Assembly: GCA_963520375.1 (NCBI GenBank)
Contig: CAUQQF010000004.1
Location: forward strand, 1-64,000
Length of the DNA stretch: 64,000 nt
DNA from: JABCPE02 sp963520375
GTDB lineage: Bacteria > Bacteroidota > Bacteroidia > Flavobacteriales > Weeksellaceae
Reading direction: 5' to 3'
Each line of letters opens with the position of its first letter. Position 1 is the stretch's first letter. A program made the translations under genes and the position numbers. A model generated the notes under the pieces. That model ran no database searches. It was not told where the DNA came from and saw nothing but the letters and a program-made list of their open reading frames with translations. This document shows, piece after piece, positions 7,662 to 16,269 of this stretch.

Positions 7662-8146
7662 AAATAAATTTTAGCCCAGCTTTTTTCTAATGGCAGCAGG
7701 AAGCCAGATAAATAGTCATTGTATGTTTCTTTGGAAAAATCAAAAACTTCTATATTCTGTGGGATAGAGCCGTTTTTTATTCCTTTTTTGAAATCAAGAA
7801 GATTGATGGTTTTAGTTTCTCCCTTTTCTATATAAGAAACTTTCATTCTGTTCAAAAAATCCAGCCCAAATTCCGTGTCGATATCCCTTATCATACTCGT
7901 AAGCGAATCTACCGAGCATCCGCCGGCTTTTGCATTTTCTTCATCGATGAAGATGATGAGAAACTGATTTCTTTCTATTCTAAATGATGCCAAAAGTGGC
8001 TCGCCGTGCGTAGTCCAGTCCGATAAAAAATCATTTATTCTTTCTGAAACGACCTGTATTTCCTCTGATTTTAAAACGCGGGAAGAAGGATAAATCATTA
8101 TCCTAGGGTTTCTTGTCTCTATGCTATCGGGAGTTTCTGCTTTCAC
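7658..8146 (-). CDS. Conserved hypothetical protein upstream of gldI
   Basis: A soluble 162-residue protein without signal peptide. Homologues in flavobacteria are sometimes labelled ABC transporter ATPase, but no Walker A or B motif is present, so that name is not supported. Its C-terminal half has the pattern of an alternating alpha/beta fold (FLIIFIDEENAKAGGCS near residue 67-83). It overlaps gldI by 4 nt and has its own TAAATTTG promoter box 25 nt upstream. The tight coupling to gldI suggests a role linked to envelope or gliding functions, but nothing in the sequence shows what it does. Confidence 0.65.
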   Translation of the reverse strand: MKAETPDSIETRNPRIMIYPSSRVLKSEEIQVVSERINDFLSDWTTHGEPLLASFRIERNQFLIIFIDEENAKAGGCSVDSLTSMIRDIDTEFGLDFLNRMKVSYIEKGETKTINLLDFKKGIKNGSIPQNIEVFDFSKETYNDYLSGFLLPLEKSWAKIYL

Positions 8147-8171
8147 AATTAAAGTATTATAACTTGGGAGG

Positions 8172-8179
8172 CAAATTTA
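8172..8179 (-). promoter_or_regulatory. -7 box for the gldI operon
   Basis: TAAATTTG on the minus strand about 25 nt before the first ATG of the operon. Confidence 0.55.
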
Positions 8180-8347
8180 GTAATTCTTTTTTATTCGTAA
8201 TGTAAATTTTCTGAATAGATATGTAATTAGCATCTTAAGATTTTGAATATTCTTTTTAATTTAAAACTGATAAATATCATTGTTTTAATAGATTATAATT
8301 ACTTATAATTTAGTAACTTCGAAGGATGAAATACAAAAAATTTACTT

Positions 8348-11300
8348 ATGAGAAAACTTTTATTTTTGTTGAATTTCTTCATTATTTTCAACAGTTATGG
8401 ACAGAGTCTTGTGTCCAAATTTGATGTAGCATCTAATGGTGCTAATTCGGTTGCTTTTGTAGATAAGAGTATAGGGACTCCTAGATCTTATCAGTGGGAA
8501 TTTCAGGGAGGTGTACCAGCTGTATCCACAGAGAAAAACCCTAAGGTATCTTATTCCTCACCAGGGAAATATAGTGTAAAATTAAAAGTAACAGATGCTA
8601 AAGGTGTTACCTCTACATCTGTGAGAACATTAGAAGTGTCCTATACAGTAGCAAAGGAAATAGATCTGAGTACAGGGACTAAAGAAGATGGAACTCTGAT
8701 GTCTGAGAATGGAGAAAAAGATGCAGACTGGACACATTTGGATGAAAAAATGACTATTAGAACAATTCCATATACTAGAAAACCATATTTGGATAAAAAA
8801 AATGATCCTGTATTTGGAAGTTGGGAGTCAGCAGAATTAAATAATAAAACACCAGTGACAAGATGGATTACAACAAATAGTGGAGGTAGACACACCAAAT
8901 GTTTTTATATTAGTAAAACTTTTAAAGTTCCAACTGAAGGTGTTTTAAATCTAAAGGCTCTTGCATTTACTCGAAATTGGGTGTATTTAGTTAAGAAAAA
9001 CCAAGATGGAACAGAAGATAGTAAACAAATAACACGAACAAAATTTATTCAGATAGGAACTTCAGGATTAACTAAAGGATGGTTGAATCCTGAAAATCCA
9101 GAGGTGGTCGATTATAAATTGGAACAAGGGGAGTATTATATTAAAGTTGAGGTTTCTACTAGTTCAAGTTTGGATAAACAATCAATAGATGTAAATGCAA
9201 AAGTGGGATTAGGGGTAGGAATAAAGGCTGTTTTATCTCCCCCTGCTGATTTTAAAGCAAATGCGACCATGGTTAATTTTGGAGCAAATGTACAGTTTTC
9301 TAATATTTCAGCAGGAGCTCCAGTTAGTCAAAGTTGGACATTTACAGATGCAGGAAATCATGTAACAGATAAACAAAAAAATCCACTCATTAAATTCAAA
9401 AGTGTGGGATATCACAATGTGGAATTGTTGGTAGATTATGGCAATAAAATTGTATCTAGTTTAAGTATAGACAATTACATGAAAGTGGCAGGATTGGACT
9501 ACACTAAAGCTCCTAATAGTTACATATTTGACCATAAAAGTTCAAATAGTGGATTGTTTATCCCTGTGAAAAAGGCTTATGAAATGTGGAAAAATGGACT
9601 TCACATTGAAGGAGGGGCAGTGCCTAATGGGCAGGCAGTAGCAGAGGTGTATTGGGAAGATGTACATGGATTGATAAGAACAAAGCCTAATTATCAACTG
9701 GAAATCATAGGTTCAGGAGAGTCCGCAAAAATAAAAGTGCCTGTTAATAAAGCCAAAGAAGGAAATGCACTAGTAGTATATAAAGTTAATGGAAAAATAT
9801 ACTGGTCATGGCATGTGTGGGTTACGGATGATCCTAGCAAAGGAACCAACTATATGGCTTATGATGAAACTAAAAGACTTAGAAATAATGGTGTAGAGGA
9901 ACTTATACCTAAAGCGGAATGGGGTTGGATGGATCGTAACTTAGGAGCTGTTTCTAGCAGCCTTACAGAAGAAGGATGGAATAGAAACAATGGACTATTA
10001 TACCAATGGGGAAGAAAAGATCCTATTCCTCCGCTAGCAACTAGAGGATGGGATTTTTATGAGGTTTCTGGTACAGTGGGAAGAATAGGACTTGCGAATT
10101 CGCAAAATAATAATGTGGTTAAAAAAATAGATGAGACTAGGATTTTCATTCCTTTATCTAAAGCGAAATTAAAGGATAATATTCAGCGTTCTATTCATAA
10201 TCCAATGAGTCTTATTTATGTGAATGATGATAACTCAAATGAACAAGCATATTACATTTCTCGTAATAAAGAAGGTAATATAGTAGGTAAGTGGCCTGTC
10301 AATTGGTTCGGAAATCCTTCTTTTAATGATGGAAAATCAATAGCAGAAGTAAATCTTTGGTCAGATAATTCCCAAGGTAAATTCTTTAATCCACAAACAC
10401 GGCTTGAAAAACTAGTGAAACCTTATCAAGATAAGTCTTCGTATGACCCATGTCCTAATGGTTGGAGAGTCCCTTCAGTATTGGTGGCGAATACAACACT
10501 AGGAGGCAAGAATAGAGATATTCCTATGATACTTAGTCCTTTTGGACCAAAAACATTAGAGCATAATAATAACCAATTATATACGATTACACCAACCAAC
10601 GATGGAATACCTAATTTTCTAAGGGGAATAAAGATGTATCCTGAGATGGGTGCTGATTTATCTTCTGTTAATGGACAAAATATGGGGGTCTTTCCAGGAA
10701 CCGGATTGTTATCTAGAACTACACAAGGTGGAAGATATACTGATATGCATGAAACATATCTTTGGACTGCTACAATGGGAAGATGGTGGAAAGATGATAT
10801 AAAAACAGTGAATCCAATGGCTTTGAGAATAGTACCAGATCTTAATCAAAAAAAATATATTCCAGATCCAAATATGCCATCATTAAAGGGGTTTTATGTA
10901 TATAATCCTCTATTTTGGGAGAGAACATCTTCTGATGCTATGGGGGTGCGCTGTATAAAAGATCCTCTATATGTGGTAAATGAATATGACTTCCCTACAG
11001 AGTATTTTAGAGATGAAGTAGCATATCCTACATTCACTGATGGACTTGAAAATCCTAATACCTATCAAATAGTTAAAAAAACTACAGAGTCTATTATCAA
11101 AATACCAATTAACAAAGCATTTTCTGTGCATAGTGAGCATTTGGATAATAAACAAATATTAAAAAATACCAACTATAATAATTTAAAAGTTAATGTTCAT
11201 TGGACTACTAACAAAGACCTCATTAAGCATGCTTCTATTTCAAAAACCAATCCAGCTAGTTTAGCAGAGATAAATAATACATTTATTAATGTGAAAATAA

Positions 11301-12769
11301 CACCTAATCAAAGTGGGAATGCCATAGTTACTCTACATAATGGAAGTATTGCTAATCCTGTGTATTGGTCTTGGCATATTTGGGTAACAGATTCTGAGGT
11401 GAAAACAGTAAGATATGTTACTGCTGAGCCTAATACAGCAGCATATAACTATATAAACTATGTAAATGATGACCATGTAATAGACTCTGAATTTATGGAT
11501 AGAAACTTAGGGGCATTGGATGCCTTTCCATCTGTAGTAAATGTAAATTCTCCATCCGTTCAAGAACTAAGTAAAATAAAAGTATCTGGAGGTATGCAGT
11601 ACCAATGGGGAAGAAAAGACCCTATACCTTCTTTTATCAATCCTGATGGTTCTTCTTATTCTATTTATTTAGGGAATACTAATGCTGCTGGGCAGACATC
11701 TTATACAGAACTGAATAGTGGTAATTATGAAAGTAGATTTGTGGTGCCATATAACAATTATGCTAATAATGTGGTATCAACAGATAAAATATCTGATAAG
11801 GTAAGTAAGGTTTTGAGCTATTCTGTTAAAAATCCACTGGTGTTTATGATTCCAAGTAAACAGGCTCCTCTTCATAAGAATATGCAAGCTTATACTAATG
11901 GAACAGACTGGCTTATAGATGAGGCTAATATTGCTTCTGATAGATGGGGTCGAGCAGATAGAAAGTCTCCATTTGATCCTTGTCCAGAAGGATGGAGAGT
12001 TCCTGATGCTTCACATGTAGATATAACTCCTCCTAGAGATTTTGGAAGATCACCTTGGGGAAGAAAGGAGAGAGATCGAACAAAAAATGAATTTCTTAAC
12101 ATATGGTATAAAATAGAAGGTTTCTACAAAGGGAGAACAATAAAGTCACCTCAAAATCAATCTCTTGGATATGTTTTTGAAGATGCAGGATATCATATAG
12201 GGAATTATCCATTTACAGGTGCTAGAGGCTATAGAAATATGACTGATGGTCATGCTGTCACATCCAAAGTTAATGAAAGACATATGGGAGTTTGGACTAG
12301 TGCTATGGGCTCAGCTTTGTTAGGAAGACCTCTTGCTCTTGTGATAGATAAAGGTAATGGAGCAATGAGTATGTTTGAGAACTACTTAGATCCATATTTC
12401 GCTATGAATTGTAGATGTATAAAAATCAAAACAACAGCGGATGGTAAGCAGGAAGGAGCTATTCCAAGATTACCTATACCTAAATACACTGTAGCACAAC
12501 CAGCAAAACCATTAGCTGCGAATACAGTTCAGAACATGCTTAAAGAGGAGAAAACCTTAAAGGCTTATCCAAATCCTGTTACTGATATATTAATGATAGA
12601 TGGAGAGGCTGGAAAAGAATATTTTTATCAGTTGTATGACAAAAATGGAAAAATGCTGAAAGAGGGTAAATTTGTGAATAATCAAATAAATATAAGTAAT
12701 TTGTTACCTGACATTTATCTGATACGAATAAATAACTCTAAAGAAGCTATAAAAATTATAAAAAAATAA
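8348..12769 (+). CDS. Large type IX secreted protein with PKD domains and a duplicated FISUMP-like module
   Basis: A 1473-residue exported protein. Residues 1-18 are a signal peptide ending NSYGQ. PKD-like domains lie at about 28-97 and 306-378. Then comes a long module present twice: each copy has a YWSWHVWVTD-type strand, a W/FMDRNLGA line, YQWGRKDPIP, later DPCPxGWRVP and a closing VRCIK or CRCIK. The landmark MDRNLGA is near residues 528 and 1050. This matches the Fibrobacter major-paralogous (FISUMP) fold common in Bacteroidota surface proteins. The last 70 residues (AYPNPVTD near 1407, ending KIIKK) are a type A sorting tail. So it is secreted by T9SS and displayed or released, with an adhesive or ligand-binding role inferred. 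Confidence 0.88.
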   Translation: MRKLLFLLNFFIIFNSYGQSLVSKFDVASNGANSVAFVDKSIGTPRSYQWEFQGGVPAVSTEKNPKVSYSSPGKYSVKLKVTDAKGVTSTSVRTLEVSYTVAKEIDLSTGTKEDGTLMSENGEKDADWTHLDEKMTIRTIPYTRKPYLDKKNDPVFGSWESAELNNKTPVTRWITTNSGGRHTKCFYISKTFKVPTEGVLNLKALAFTRNWVYLVKKNQDGTEDSKQITRTKFIQIGTSGLTKGWLNPENPEVVDYKLEQGEYYIKVEVSTSSSLDKQSIDVNAKVGLGVGIKAVLSPPADFKANATMVNFGANVQFSNISAGAPVSQSWTFTDAGNHVTDKQKNPLIKFKSVGYHNVELLVDYGNKIVSSLSIDNYMKVAGLDYTKAPNSYIFDHKSSNSGLFIPVKKAYEMWKNGLHIEGGAVPNGQAVAEVYWEDVHGLIRTKPNYQLEIIGSGESAKIKVPVNKAKEGNALVVYKVNGKIYWSWHVWVTDDPSKGTNYMAYDETKRLRNNGVEELIPKAEWGWMDRNLGAVSSSLTEEGWNRNNGLLYQWGRKDPIPPLATRGWDFYEVSGTVGRIGLANSQNNNVVKKIDETRIFIPLSKAKLKDNIQRSIHNPMSLIYVNDDNSNEQAYYISRNKEGNIVGKWPVNWFGNPSFNDGKSIAEVNLWSDNSQGKFFNPQTRLEKLVKPYQDKSSYDPCPNGWRVPSVLVANTTLGGKNRDIPMILSPFGPKTLEHNNNQLYTITPTNDGIPNFLRGIKMYPEMGADLSSVNGQNMGVFPGTGLLSRTTQGGRYTDMHETYLWTATMGRWWKDDIKTVNPMALRIVPDLNQKKYIPDPNMPSLKGFYVYNPLFWERTSSDAMGVRCIKDPLYVVNEYDFPTEYFRDEVAYPTFTDGLENPNTYQIVKKTTESIIKIPINKAFSVHSEHLDNKQILKNTNYNNLKVNVHWTTNKDLIKHASISKTNPASLAEINNTFINVKITPNQSGNAIVTLHNGSIANPVYWSWHIWVTDSEVKTVRYVTAEPNTAAYNYINYVNDDHVIDSEFMDRNLGALDAFPSVVNVNSPSVQELSKIKVSGGMQYQWGRKDPIPSFINPDGSSYSIYLGNTNAAGQTSYTELNSGNYESRFVVPYNNYANNVVSTDKISDKVSKVLSYSVKNPLVFMIPSKQAPLHKNMQAYTNGTDWLIDEANIASDRWGRADRKSPFDPCPEGWRVPDASHVDITPPRDFGRSPWGRKERDRTKNEFLNIWYKIEGFYKGRTIKSPQNQSLGYVFEDAGYHIGNYPFTGARGYRNMTDGHAVTSKVNERHMGVWTSAMGSALLGRPLALVIDKGNGAMSMFENYLDPYFAMNCRCIKIKTTADGKQEGAIPRLPIPKYTVAQPAKPLAANTVQNMLKEEKTLKAYPNPVTDILMIDGEAGKEYFYQLYDKNGKMLKEGKFVNNQINISNLLPDIYLIRINNSKEAIKIIKK

Positions 12770-12779
12770 TGTAAATAAA

Positions 12780-12803
12780 AAGCCCTCCTTGAAAGAGGGC
12801 TTT
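12780..12803. terminator. Terminator between the type IX cargo gene and the MlaD gene
   Basis: AGCCCTC/GAGGGCT stem with A-rich and T-rich flanks lies between convergent genes. Confidence 0.8.
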
Positions 12804-12827
12804 ATTATTATCGAATAAAATTGTTAT

Positions 12828-13760
12828 TTACTTCTTCCCAAAAACAGAAATATTGATGTATTTCTTTGGGTTTTGTTTTAAATCACTTATAAGTTCGTTT
12901 AGTGAGTTAGAAGTTTTGGTTAGATTATTGTAAAACTCTTCATCTTTCATTAGTTTTCCTAGAGAGCCTTCGCCACGGTTTATTCCAGCGATTACTTGGT
13001 TTAGCTGATTGGCTGTTTTGCTAAGTTCTTCTATAGATTGGTTAAGTTTTTTAGCATCTATTTCATCTGCTACTTTTCCGAATTTATCTACTGTATTTTT
13101 TGTAGAAACCATCGTTTGGTTCGCATTATCTAGTAGAGAGCTTATTTTATGTTCATTAGAAGACAAAAGTCTGTTGGTTTGGTCAGCTGTAGTTTTGAAA
13201 GCTGATACAGTGGCGTTTAGATTAGCCAAAAGTTGTTTTATTTCTCTTCTGTTCTGCTCGTCTAGAATTTTATTTGTGCTAGCTAGTGTAGAATCTACTT
13301 TTGTAAGAACACTAGAAACTTTTGGTCCCATTTCGGATGCCATAGCATTGATGGCAGAAAGTTGGAATTTTCCTCCCAATGTATCGCCATCTTTTGCAAT
13401 TTTGTTATCATAAACCAAATTGATTTTCAGTTGCTTACCGCCCATTAAACTTGGTTCAAAGATTTCTACTGGTGAGTTTTTAGAGAAAGAATACTCATCA
13501 TCTACAGAAATTCTTACTACAAAACTTATTTTACCACCTTTAGATGTTATAGGAATAATCTGGTCTACCAAGCCGACTTTTAATCCGTTGATAGTTACCG
13601 CGTTAGATGGTTCTAGTCCATCTACATTGTCATATTTTACAAAGAAAAAATTATCCGTAGAAAATACATTTTTCCCTTTCAAAAACTGAAAAAATAACAT
13701 GAAACTTACAATTGCAAAAATTGCAATAAGTCCCGCTTTTACTTCTTTTGATAAATTCAT
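12828..13760 (-). CDS. MlaD/MCE family protein
   Basis: A 310-residue protein anchored by one N-terminal transmembrane helix (about residues 8-26), followed by an MCE domain (about 35-115: YDNVDGLEPSNAVTINGLKVG, SLMGGKQLKI) and a long coiled-coil region rich in Asn/Gln/Thr. MCE proteins bind lipids as the periplasmic part of ABC phospholipid transporters (Mla), but no ABC partners lie nearby, so it acts with genes elsewhere. The longer frame from 13808 is rejected: the TATCTTTG promoter box at 13790-13797 lies inside it, so transcription starts after it; the ATG at 13760 gives a proper lipid-anchor N-terminus. Confidence 0.82.
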   Translation of the reverse strand: MNLSKEVKAGLIAIFAIVSFMLFFQFLKGKNVFSTDNFFFVKYDNVDGLEPSNAVTINGLKVGLVDQIIPITSKGGKISFVVRISVDDEYSFSKNSPVEIFEPSLMGGKQLKINLVYDNKIAKDGDTLGGKFQLSAINAMASEMGPKVSSVLTKVDSTLASTNKILDEQNRREIKQLLANLNATVSAFKTTADQTNRLLSSNEHKISSLLDNANQTMVSTKNTVDKFGKVADEIDAKKLNQSIEELSKTANQLNQVIAGINRGEGSLGKLMKDEEFYNNLTKTSNSLNELISDLKQNPKKYINISVFGKK

Positions 13761-13789
13761 TATTATATATGATGTATATTTTGAAGGTG

Positions 13790-13797
13790 CAAAGATA
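13790..13797 (-). promoter_or_regulatory. -7 box that decides the MlaD start
   Basis: TATCTTTG on the minus strand, about 30 nt before the ATG at 13760 and downstream of the longer frame's first codon. Confidence 0.65.
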
Positions 13798-13975
13798 AGA
13801 AAAATCAAAATTATAGAAGCAGGCTTTTGTTAATAAAATGTTAATAAGATGTTTAAAAAAAATATTGATACCTAAAAAGCCTTAAATTCCCTGAAAACAC
13901 TAAATTTAAGTTTTAAAGTTTTGTTAAAAAACGGACTAACTGACAAAAATCATTTTTATTTTTGTCGAGTTTTTC

Positions 13976-13983
13976 TAACTTTG
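13976..13983 (+). promoter_or_regulatory. -7 box for the NlpC/P60 gene
   Basis: TAACTTTG followed by C, about 40 nt before the ATG at 14024. Confidence 0.55.
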
Positions 13984-14023
13984 CCCCGTTCAAAATAGAA
14001 GTAACTCAAAAAGTTTACCCCCT

Positions 14024-14698
14024 ATGAAGATATCCCAATTGATGAAAAAAAGTGTTTTATTTTATAGTCTTATGGCAGGATTGTTGTTTTCTCTTCAATC
14101 TTGTGTGTCCAATTATGTAGTGGCTACTCCATCTGCATATAAACCAGAAACTTTAGCAGAAGAAAAGTCTCATTTTACATCTTTGACTCAAGAGTATAAA
14201 AAAGAACTAGAATCAAATAAAGCCATTGAAAAAACTGAAGAAAAAACGGTTTCTGCAAGAAAAATGGCAAAGAAAAAATCTTCTACTATAGATGGGATTC
14301 TTAGCGAAGCAAACACTTACATCGGGACGCCGTATAGATTTGGTGGGATGACTAGAAGCGGGATAGATTGCTCTGCATTTGTTCTTTCAGTTTATGGTTC
14401 AGCCACAGGGATAAATCTTCCTAGAATCTCTTCGGCTCAAGCTCAGGAAGGGGAAAGAGTAGAAAGAGAACAACTAGAAAAAGGGGATTTGCTATTTTTC
14501 CAAACTAGAGGAAGCAGAATTTCACATGTGGGTATCGTTCAAGAAATTACACCAGAAGGAGAAATCAAATTTATCCATGCATCCACATCTAAAGGAGTTA
14601 CAATATCTTCCCTAAATGAAAAATACTGGGGCTTGAGGTTCAGATTTGCAAAAAGAATATTGACCAATGAAAAAATCCAAGAAATGGCTTCATTGTAG
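14024..14698 (+). CDS. NlpC/P60 family cell-wall hydrolase, lipoprotein
   Basis: A 224-residue lipoprotein: signal peptide with lipobox LQSC (Cys27 from the first Met; 21 from the Met at 14042). A Lys-rich linker leads to an NlpC/P60 papain-like domain at about 95-210 with catalytic Cys in GIDCSAF, His in SHVGIV, and the third polar residue in HAST. These enzymes cut the D-Glu/meso-DAP link of peptidoglycan peptides on the periplasmic side. Monocistronic, with its own promoter box and terminator. Which of the two ATG codons is used is not settled; both give a lipobox. Confidence 0.85.
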   Translation: MKISQLMKKSVLFYSLMAGLLFSLQSCVSNYVVATPSAYKPETLAEEKSHFTSLTQEYKKELESNKAIEKTEEKTVSARKMAKKKSSTIDGILSEANTYIGTPYRFGGMTRSGIDCSAFVLSVYGSATGINLPRISSAQAQEGERVEREQLEKGDLLFFQTRGSRISHVGIVQEITPEGEIKFIHASTSKGVTISSLNEKYWGLRFRFAKRILTNEKIQEMASL

Positions 14699-14734
14699 AT
14701 TTTTAAAGGCTATATTTTAATTTATAATAATAGA

Positions 14735-14767
14735 AGAGGTTTCACTTTTGGGAAATCTCTCTTTTTA
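14735..14767 (+). terminator. Terminator after the NlpC/P60 gene
   Basis: A stem of about nine bp (AGAGGTTTC/GAAATCTCT, one wobble pair) is followed by CTTTTTATTT. Confidence 0.65.
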
Positions 14768-14815
14768 TTTGGAAATAGAGGTGGTTTTATGGAATGTTTA
14801 ATTCAAAAAAATAAT

Positions 14816-14823
14816 TAAATTTG
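14816..14823 (+). promoter_or_regulatory. -7 box of mrp-nfu
   Basis: TAAATTTG 19 nt before the mrp ATG, giving a short leader. Confidence 0.5.
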
Positions 14824-14842
14824 TCATAGTATATTTTTAATC

Positions 14843-15940
14843 ATGTTGGAGAGAAAAAAAGTAGAAAATTTTTTTAAAAAAATAGGAATAGAAGAATTGG
14901 TAACCAATCTACAAATCATTGGAAATGATGTCTGTATAGATATGGTAGCCCATTCTCCAGCTATGCACGAGAAGAAAAAACTAGAAACAGCCATAAAAGA
15001 GGCGTTTTCCAAGGAATTTGATAATCAATATATATTAAAGCTCAAAATCTCTTCTCCAGAAACTAAACCAAAGCCAAATATCAGAGGAAAAGAAATACAA
15101 GGCGTAAAAAATATCATTGTTATAGCATCTGGAAAAGGAGGCGTAGGCAAATCTACTGTGACTACTAACTTGGCGGTAACTTTAGCGAAAATGGGCTTCA
15201 AAGTAGGGCTTTTGGATGCAGATATATATGGGCCATCTATTCCTACAATGTTCAATACCGAAGGAAATAAACCAAGTTCCATCCAAATCGAAGGAAAACA
15301 CCTAATGAAACCCATAGAACAGTATGGAATAAAAATGCTGTCTATTGGGTATTTTTCAGGAGCAAATAAAGCCGTAGTTTGGCGAGGGCCAATGGCAGGG
15401 AAAGCCCTTCATCAGATGATTCGTGATACGGACTGGGGGGAGCTGGATTTTCTATTGATAGACCTTCCTCCCGGCACGGGAGACATACATCTTTCTGTGA
15501 TTCAGGAACTTCCCATTACAGGAGCGGTTATTATAAGCACGCCTCAGCATGTGGCTCTGGCAGATGTGAGAAGAGGAATTGCAATGTTCCAGATGGAAAG
15601 CATCAACATCCCTGTTTTAGGGCTTGTTGAGAATATGGCGTATTTTATCCCAGAAGAACTTCCAGATAATAAATATTATATCTTTGGGAAAGAAGGCGCC
15701 CAAAATTTAGCAAAAGATTTGGGTATTCCTGTTTTGGGCGAAATTCCTTTAATACAAGGAATAAGAGAAGCAGGAGACACAGGAAAACCAGCTGCTCTGA
15801 ATGACGGAACTAAAATATCAGAAATCTATACAGAAATTACGAGAAATATGATAGAAAGCCTCATAGAAAGGAATAAAAATCTCCCTCCGACAGAGGCTGT
15901 TAAAATTACCACAATGGCAGGTTGTTCAACTAAAAAATAA
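14843..15940 (+). CDS. mrp: Mrp/ApbC-type Fe-S cluster carrier ATPase
   Basis: A 365-residue P-loop ATPase with the deviant Walker A GKGGVGKST (about 97-105), the DADIYGPSIP and LIDLPPGTGD motifs, and a short N-terminal MIP18-like domain (about 1-75) as in bacterial Mrp. Mrp proteins carry [4Fe-4S] clusters in the cytosol. The CxxC that ligates the cluster in many ApbC proteins (after ENM) is not present: that stretch reads AYFIPEELPDNKYY, as is common in Bacteroidota Mrp; the only late cysteine is in AGCSTKK. It lies 11 nt before nfu, which supports an Fe-S role. Confidence 0.88.
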   Translation: MLERKKVENFFKKIGIEELVTNLQIIGNDVCIDMVAHSPAMHEKKKLETAIKEAFSKEFDNQYILKLKISSPETKPKPNIRGKEIQGVKNIIVIASGKGGVGKSTVTTNLAVTLAKMGFKVGLLDADIYGPSIPTMFNTEGNKPSSIQIEGKHLMKPIEQYGIKMLSIGYFSGANKAVVWRGPMAGKALHQMIRDTDWGELDFLLIDLPPGTGDIHLSVIQELPITGAVIISTPQHVALADVRRGIAMFQMESINIPVLGLVENMAYFIPEELPDNKYYIFGKEGAQNLAKDLGIPVLGEIPLIQGIREAGDTGKPAALNDGTKISEIYTEITRNMIESLIERNKNLPPTEAVKITTMAGCSTKK

Positions 15941-15951
15941 GTAAAATCCTC

Positions 15952-16185
15952 ATGGAAGAAAGCATAGAAACGAAAGTAAAAAAAGCATTGGAAAGCATTA
16001 GGCCGTTTTTGAATAATGATGGCGGTGATATAGAATTGGTAGAAATAAAAGACAACAAGGTGTATGTAAGGCTTTTAGGAAATTGTTCTGGCTGTCACAT
16101 TAGTAATTCTACTATAAAATTAGGAGTGGAAACCACTGTAAAACAGCATGTCCCAAGCATAGAAAGTGTGGTCAATATAGAATGA
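15952..16185 (+). CDS. NifU C-terminal domain (Nfu) protein
   Basis: A 77-residue protein made only of the Nfu domain, with the cluster-binding CSGC (C45, C48). Nfu proteins receive and pass on [4Fe-4S] clusters, so the pair with mrp, 11 nt upstream, is a carrier module. This small stand-alone form is usual in Bacteroidota. It is followed by a palindrome that overlaps the gdhA promoter. Confidence 0.88.
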   Translation: MEESIETKVKKALESIRPFLNNDGGDIELVEIKDNKVYVRLLGNCSGCHISNSTIKLGVETTVKQHVPSIESVVNIE

Positions 16186-16209
16186 TTTTTTTAGGTCAAT
16201 ATTATTAGG

Positions 16210-16236
16210 TTTAAGGCAAAAAAAGCCTTAAATTTG
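16210..16236 (+). promoter_or_regulatory. Palindrome overlapping the gdhA -7 box
   Basis: TTTAAGGC/GCCTTAAA (8-bp arms, 7 A between) at 16210-16232 runs into the -7 box TAAATTTG at 16229-16236. The promoter precedes the gdhA ATG by 33 nt. It could act as a weak terminator of nfu, an operator for gdhA, or both. Confidence 0.5.
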
Positions 16237-16269
16237 CTCAATATATAAATTATTTTACATCATATTATT

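Noticed and set aside
7658..8146. ABC transporter ATPase
   Set aside because: No Walker motifs; this is a common database mislabel.
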